Below, piece by piece: positions 44,510 to 49,000 of a DNA stretch of 49,000 nt (positions are counted from its first letter, which is position 1; the number at the start of each line of letters is the position of its first letter). Origin of the DNA: Cristatella mucedo. Its lineage: Eukaryota; Bryozoa; Phylactolaemata; Cristatellidae. The notes under the pieces were generated by a model. The model was not told the DNA's origin. It ran no database searches and was given only the letters and a program-made list of their open reading frames with translations. Both the position numbers and the translations under genes were made by a program. The stretch is taken from the NCBI GenBank assembly GCA_009760855.2, contig WPIO01000025.1, positions 1,194,501-1,243,500 of the forward strand, written 5' to 3'.

Positions 44510-46330
44510 TCACTGCACCGCAGCCGCCGCCATTGTCTGCTTCTTCGCTCGCCAGGGGGCTTTCGTGCTACCCCAAGACCGACGAGTTGTGGCGGCCTTG
44601 ACCTTGGGCGGCCCCGTAGTGGTTTTGGCCGCGCCTACGTGGGCTGTCGCTCTCGCGGCGGAGTTCGCGTACGCGCCTTTCGTCGAGTGCGATTTGGTCG
44701 TCGCGCGAGCGGGGGCTGCTGCGGCGGCTGCCTCCCAGACGGGCCGTCGCTGCGGCGGCGACGGCCCCGTGCGCAGGCCGGCGTGCACGTACGCCGACAG
44801 ATAGCGCTCGGATATGTAGCCACCGGCCCGAGACAGGACGCACATGTCATACTTATTCGTCTTCTTCAGGTCCTCGTCGCAGTCGCGGTAGTGGTAGATG
44901 TGCGTGAAGTTGGGGTCGACCGTTCGAAACAAGGTCATGTTGCTCTTGATGACCTTCTCGCACAGCTCGACGTCCTCAAGGCCCCAGCCCTCGATCGAGT
45001 CATCGAAGGCGCCGATGCGCGCGAAGTCGCCCTTGTAGATGCTGATCATGCCGTAGCTATAGGCGCGAAAGAAGCCCGCGCCGTCCGAGAAGTCGGTCGG
45101 GTCGCACACGGTCGCGTTGCACACCAGCGCGTTGTCGTACTGGTGGAAGAAGATGGGATAGTAGACCTGCTCGCCGAGCAGCGTGTTTCGCCGTATGCGC
45201 TCCAGGTGCTCGCCGGAGAAGGCTATGTCCACGTCGAGGAAGTAGAGCAGGTCGTCGTCGGCGAACAGCGACGCGCCGAGGTTGAGCGAGCGGCCGCGCG
45301 AGAACACGCCCGGCGCGTCGATGACGCGAACGGGAGCCGCCGGATGCTCGGCGCGCAGGCGCTCGACGAGAGCCAGCGTCCGGTTGCGCTCGTCGCTGTC
45401 GTGCAGCACGAACAGCAGCGTGGCCGGCTCCGAGCGCCGTAGGCAGACGCTGACGAAGTTGTCCAGGAAGCGCTCGAGTACGTCGTACTTCCGGTACAGC
45501 GTGATGATGATGTTGACCGTTTGCGCGGCCAGGTTGCGGCCGACGGGCTGGCTCGACGACAGGTAGCTCATGTCGGCCAGCGACTTGCGCATGGCGCTCA
45601 CCAGGCCATCGCCGACGGCGAGCGAGTCGGGTGGCGGCGCGGCGCCGCCGCGAGTGCCGTTCCACGTGACCTCGCGAGCCTCGAGGTGCGTGAACGGCAG
45701 GCGGACGTAGGCGGGCTTTCGCGGCGGCTGCGAGCGTCTGCCCTTGAGCTTGACGGCGTCGGGCTGTAGGTCGAGCAGCAGGTCGACGCCCATCAGCGGA
45801 TTGCCACGCAGCATCGCGTACTTGCCCGGCTTGTACGCGTAGTTGCCCTTGGTCTTGTTGAGCACGTGGGCGTAGGCGGCCCTGAGCAGGTCGCGGGCGT
45901 CGTTCTCGGCTCCGCGCTTGGGGTTGCTGTGCCGGTGCGAGTAGATGCTGCCGTACGAGTGCAGCTCCCACTCGACGGCCTCGCCCTTCTGCGTCGGCCG
46001 GTACTGATTGAGCGGCAGGCGCTGCGCGCCCGCCCCTCCGCTGAACGGCGTCTCTATGGCGGCGGCGGCGATAGCCTCCGAAACGGGCTGCGGCAGCTGC
46101 CTCAGGGCTCGCTGTGTGAGGCGAAGCTCTTCGCTGAGACTGCGAATTCGCTCTCGCCTGTGCAGCGCCGTCAGGCCCTGGACGTGCGCATGCAGCCGGT
46201 AGAGCAGCTGCGGACTCTTGATGGGATGCAGAGAAATGGAGTCATCCACTTCGTCGCCGGCGAGGTTGTAGGGAAAGGCGTCTTTGCGCTCCAGCTTGTA
46301 GTCGTACTGATGGTACAAAAATCTTTTTAT
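44510..46330 (-). CDS. CHSY-like terminal exon (C-terminal glycosyltransferase half)
   Basis: 607 codons including TGA at 44510..44512. The acceptor CTGATCGCAG gives the start IKRFLYHQYDYKLER in phase 0. The TTG at 46318 is not a start codon. In order the exon shows: the linker with SLHPIKSPQLLYRLHAH and QYRPTQKGEAVEWE; TVNIIITLYRK at the start of the second GT domain; LLYFLDVDIAFS with the metal-binding DVD; EQVYYPIFFHQYD; EGWGLEDVELCEK; and NKYDMCVLSRAG. After about YLSAYVHAGL some 85 residues follow that are rich in Ala, Thr, Lys and Arg, beyond the usual family end. The exon is very GC-rich, so it produces long antisense shadow frames. Confidence 0.94.
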   Translation of the reverse strand: MKRFLYHQYDYKLERKDAFPYNLAGDEVDDSISLHPIKSPQLLYRLHAHVQGLTALHRRERIRSLSEELRLTQRALRQLPQPVSEAIAAAAIETPFSGGAGAQRLPLNQYRPTQKGEAVEWELHSYGSIYSHRHSNPKRGAENDARDLLRAAYAHVLNKTKGNYAYKPGKYAMLRGNPLMGVDLLLDLQPDAVKLKGRRSQPPRKPAYVRLPFTHLEAREVTWNGTRGGAAPPPDSLAVGDGLVSAMRKSLADMSYLSSSQPVGRNLAAQTVNIIITLYRKYDVLERFLDNFVSVCLRRSEPATLLFVLHDSDERNRTLALVERLRAEHPAAPVRVIDAPGVFSRGRSLNLGASLFADDDLLYFLDVDIAFSGEHLERIRRNTLLGEQVYYPIFFHQYDNALVCNATVCDPTDFSDGAGFFRAYSYGMISIYKGDFARIGAFDDSIEGWGLEDVELCEKVIKSNMTLFRTVDPNFTHIYHYRDCDEDLKKTNKYDMCVLSRAGGYISERYLSAYVHAGLRTGPSPPQRRPVWEAAAAAAPARATTKSHSTKGAYANSAARATAHVGAAKTTTGPPKVKAATTRRSWGSTKAPWRAKKQTMAAAAVQ

Positions 46331-49000
46331 CTGCGATCAGAAAGAAGGGGACTACATTGAGTTCGGGTAAAAGAAAAATGTACAGGTCACCGATTCAGCA
46401 AAGGTCACCGATTCGCAAGGTCGCTGATTTTCATTAACCACGTTGGCTAGTTAATAATAATAATACTAATACTAATGCACCTGATAAAGCGCCCTCAGAG
46501 AACTCGATCTCTTCCTAGGCGCTTTACATTTGCTGCAAAGGGAAAGTGCCCTGCTTCCCATCCGCCGGGGGGGGGGGGAAGACCCAGGGGTTCGCACTGA
46601 CCCGGTCGGGAGGACTCTGTTTCCGCCGCCGAAGAAAAATTGGTCTACGCTGGTACCCGCTTAGCAATCAGACACGTACTGCGACGCGAGGTCACCAATC
46701 AATATCAGCAGCGGACCCTCCTTCGACGGCGGCGAAACACATAGCGTACGTGGACCGTCCGGAGCTCACCTGCGTCCAGATAATCCGGAGCAGCTGAAAC
46801 GCAGCATTCCCAAGAATCCGGAACCATTCGTACGCACCCACGTTAGCATTTCTCCTGACATTTCGCTCAGCGAACGCCCGAACCTTCGCCCGCCTCCAGC
46901 GCCATGTTTCCCACCAGTAACGTAGATTTGCGGTCGCTAAGAATCCCGAGCAAGCATTTCCCTACCAATCAGCTGGTTTAGTTGTGCTTCTTGGGAAGGA
47001 TAAACGTCTCGGACGCAGTTGTCCTGCATTTAATGGGCTCTCGCATCTAGTTTGTCAGAACACGCATGCTGACGGCCATGCGAGCGTTGTACAAAGAAAG
47101 AAGTTACGGCATGCGTGCAAGACAACCGGTACTGGAGCTCGATCGCGTGAATGCGTAAAATGCCTAGAAAGAGATTAAGCTCTCTGAGGGTGCTATACAA
47201 ATGTATTATTGTTACTATTGTTATACGCGCGACTGCGGTGGCTACGCTCCCTTTATTACGAAGAATCGCGGGTCCGACTATCTCGGCCGCAGTCCCGAAA
47301 GCCAGGAGCGAGGCCAATCGGTGAGACAGCGACCGCGTTGCGTGAGGGCGAAGAACGTGCAAAGACGTTCTTTCGGAAAGCGCCCGCGTCTCGTCGGCAC
47401 AAGGAGTGGCTGGAAAAGGACAAGAGCCGGAAGAGACGGCACCGAAGAACGAGCGGAAAGTGATCCGCTGTAATCATCCGGAATGCCGGTACATTGCCTG
47501 CTGCGGCGCAGCGAGCAACGCTTGACTGGTCCAGCGAGGACGGTGCACGTGCAGAATGTCGTTCTCTCGTGCACAGCAGAGCCACTCTTTTGTCTGAGAA
47601 CAACTGAGCCTGACGTGCATCTGACGTCATTGATATCGCATTGCCCTCCCGAGATCGGTCCGTGCGAACGGTATTTGGTCGTCTGCTGTGGCAGCTAGTG
47701 TAGCATGGCGAATGTGCCGGACACACTGCAGCCGTCGCAGCTCTGCAGGGCAGCAACAGCGAGTGACAGCAGAAGCAGAGAAGCAACTCCCAAAGCTCTT
47801 GCAGCGCTGAAGGTGGCAGCCTCCGTGCGAGACGCTATCGCCGACCTTGCTCTTAGCTCGGTGGCTTCGACGCAGTTTCGGGGGGGGGGGTGGGTTATGA
47901 CCCCCAAAATTTCCGTGCTGACCCTTTAATTTAAGGGGAGGTCTTAAAATGATTTAGGGTACAGTATCTCCTCCTGAAGCTCCCCAACAGCCACGAGGAT
48001 CTAAGTGGTCGTCGCGCCGGAGAGTTTTCCCACGGTGCACTCGACGCCTAAGGAGATCTAGGTTCGCATACGGTAGCCGACGGACTTCATCTGACGAAAC
48101 GAAGATAAAGAGTGGAGCATACCTGATTCAGAAGGGCAGTGGAAGAAGTGAGTAAGTAGCATGGAAGTAGCAGCTCAGGACGGCAGGAAATGATGTGCCG
48201 CAGTCGGAAGCAGGCGAGTGCATGTCGTTGCGTAAGAGTTGTGCAAGTGAGCACCGCAGTCTAAAACCTGCAGAGCACAAGCCACTGTCGCCAAAAGTCT
48301 GTAAGCGTATGAATGAAACAGCTGAAGCATTATCCTTAGAGGGCACCAGAGGGCACGAGGAGGCTGAAACCGGTGCAGCAGTTCAGCCAGCCAAATGTGA
48401 CTGAGCCAAGCCACGGCTCGCCTTCCGGCTGCATCCACGAGCATCACGGACCGGGTGGAGCCACCGCAGCTCCTTCAACGAAGGAGACGCGCGGTGGCTC
48501 CACCTCTCGGATTGATCGACCAAGCCTCGCAGCCGCAGACTTCTGCCGCCTGTTGGCCATACGTAGTCTACGGCAGCTCTTCTGTGGCCTGGTTGATAGT
48601 CGCGAAACCTACTTTCCTGTGGCGACTATGGACACTCGGCCTCCGCAATGTCGCCACTATAGGCACCTCCGACCCGCCCCCGCAGTATCGCCGCCGGTCG
48701 TCGCGAGGTGGAGTCGCGCAGATCGACCGAATTCAACTTGGCGCGCGCGCCGCCGCAGTCGGCTCAGCGCGTCGAGTTGGCACGAGCGCGAGAGCGGCGG
48801 CGGCTAGGAGGAGTGCTGCTCCGCCGCCGCCGCCGCCAGCCAGCCAGCCAGCCAGCCAGCTGCAGCCAGCCGCGGAGGAGCGGAGCGAGGAGGAGGAGGA
48901 GCGTGCTCACGTCGTAAGCTTTGGTGCAGCTGGCGCCGGCGTATTGGTACACGCAGCGACCGACTTCCGAGTCCTCGTGCCAGCTGTACAGGTTCTGCAG
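44510..49000 (-). CDS. Chondroitin sulfate synthase (CHSY1/3-like), last two exons; 5' part outside window
   Basis: Chondroitin synthases are Golgi type II membrane enzymes that add alternating GlcUA and GalNAc to chondroitin. They have an N-terminal GT31-like half and a C-terminal GT7-like half. The join complement(48911..>49000, 44510..46330) is in phase 0. The small exon holds the end of the first half (YSWHEDSEVGRCV). The large exon holds the linker and the complete C-terminal half with DVD at 45227..45235 and EGWGLEDVELCEKV. The N-terminal anchor and most of the first half lie right of the window. CHSY1/3 is preferred over CHPF because the DxD is intact and because of the HEDSEVGRC block, but the exact paralogue is not settled. 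Confidence 0.92.
46448..46545 (-). mobile_element. LINE 3' tail
   Basis: A minus-strand tail with aataataataatac repeats and the hairpin core. It sits just upstream of the acceptor of the CHSY-like terminal exon. Confidence 0.68.
47145..47220 (+). mobile_element. LINE 3' tail
   Basis: The tail core tgcctagaaagagattaagc, then tctctgagggtgctatac, followed by a short ATT-rich end. Confidence 0.6.
47985..48545 (-). mobile_element. Second LINE family, 3' fragment
   Basis: It is similar to 26160..26720 in two blocks, and contains a perfect 14-bp-arm stem-loop at 48454..48504. The minus-strand frame of 90 codons at 48175..48447 is probably a remnant of its C-terminus. It lies in the CHSY-like intron. 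Confidence 0.45.
48454..48504. repeat. Stem-loop with two paired segments
   Basis: The outer arms 48454..48467 and 48491..48504 are perfect 14-mers. An inner ctcctt/aaggag stem lies between them. Confidence 0.9.
48911..49000 (-). CDS. CHSY-like penultimate exon (partial at window edge)
   Basis: 30 codons in phase from the window edge to donor GTGAGC. They read LQNLYSWHEDSEVGRCVYQY, then AGASCTKAYD. The HED-EVGRCV block is characteristic of the first catalytic half of chondroitin synthases. Its 5' splice site lies beyond base 49000. Confidence 0.9.

Larger units (their letters stand above)
46331..48910 (-). other. CHSY-like last intron
   Basis: 2580-bp phase 0 intron, GTGAGC...CTGATCGCAG, with LINE tails at 46448 and 47145 and the second LINE family at 47985. 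GC-rich frames at 47200..47930 and 48700..48900 have no recognisable product; the right part contains CAGC tetranucleotide repeats (48836-48860). Confidence 0.8.

Noticed and set aside
44639-45442. 267-codon plus-strand open frame
   Set aside because: It is antisense to the CHSY-like catalytic exon. High GC and the codon bias of the real gene create long shadow frames on the other strand; the translation is Arg/Val-rich with no family resemblance.
45057-45971. 304-codon minus-strand open frame
   Set aside because: It overlaps the CHSY-like exon in another frame, and the product is a run of Arg, Ala and Gln typical of a frame-shifted GC-rich gene.

Overview
This is a window of a metazoan, almost certainly invertebrate, nuclear genome. 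The evidence is three interrupted genes with GT-AG introns, long compound microsatellites, tRNA-derived SINEs and many decayed copies of an L2/CR1-like LINE. The species cannot be fixed from the sequence. Nothing bacterial, viral, CRISPR-like or operon-like is present. Nearly all the long open frames in the window are shadows, repeats or chance; the real coding sequence is a small set of exons.

Three genes are supported. (1) An adenylate kinase 2 gene (AK2) runs on the minus strand from 7035 and leaves the window at the left edge. Exon 1 (6943..7035), a 46-nt exon 2 (4844..4889) and exon 3 (271..461) join in frame to give the first 110 residues, with the P-loop and the LLDGFPRT motif. (2) A complete five-exon HPD-like gene (HPDL-type dioxygenase) lies on the plus strand, 14100..35834. 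Its exons are 14100..14893, 23959..24101, 28559..28710, 32501..32607 and 35657..35834. All splice phases agree, giving a 457-residue protein with the metal triad H235, H331, E418 and a large Ala/Gly-rich insertion. (3) A chondroitin sulfate synthase gene (CHSY1/3-like) is on the minus strand and enters from the right edge. Exon 48911..>49000 joins in phase to the large terminal exon 44510..46330, which carries the DVD glycosyltransferase motif and ends in an unusual low-complexity tail.

Everything else is intron or intergenic DNA dominated by repeats. One L2/CR1-like LINE family is present as about eighteen pieces, many only the 3' tail, which can fold as a stem-loop and ends in ATT repeats. 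A tRNA-derived SINE (12 copies, mostly minus strand) and a second SINE whose 3' half copies the LINE tail are interspersed with it. A second LINE family is seen at about 26.2-27.6 kb and 48.0-48.5 kb. There are also a perfect 2 x 111 bp duplication, an 84-bp-arm inverted repeat, many short perfect hairpins and several compound microsatellites.

The most interesting items are: a chimeric minus-strand frame at 10.9-11.9 kb, where a LINE abuts a spliced-looking exon of an unrelated protein family; an unassigned coding-like exon at about 41.2-41.5 kb with a perfect donor; the conserved LINE/SINE tail stem-loop; and the lineage-specific insertions in the HPDL and CHSY proteins. No functional link between the three genes follows from their order.
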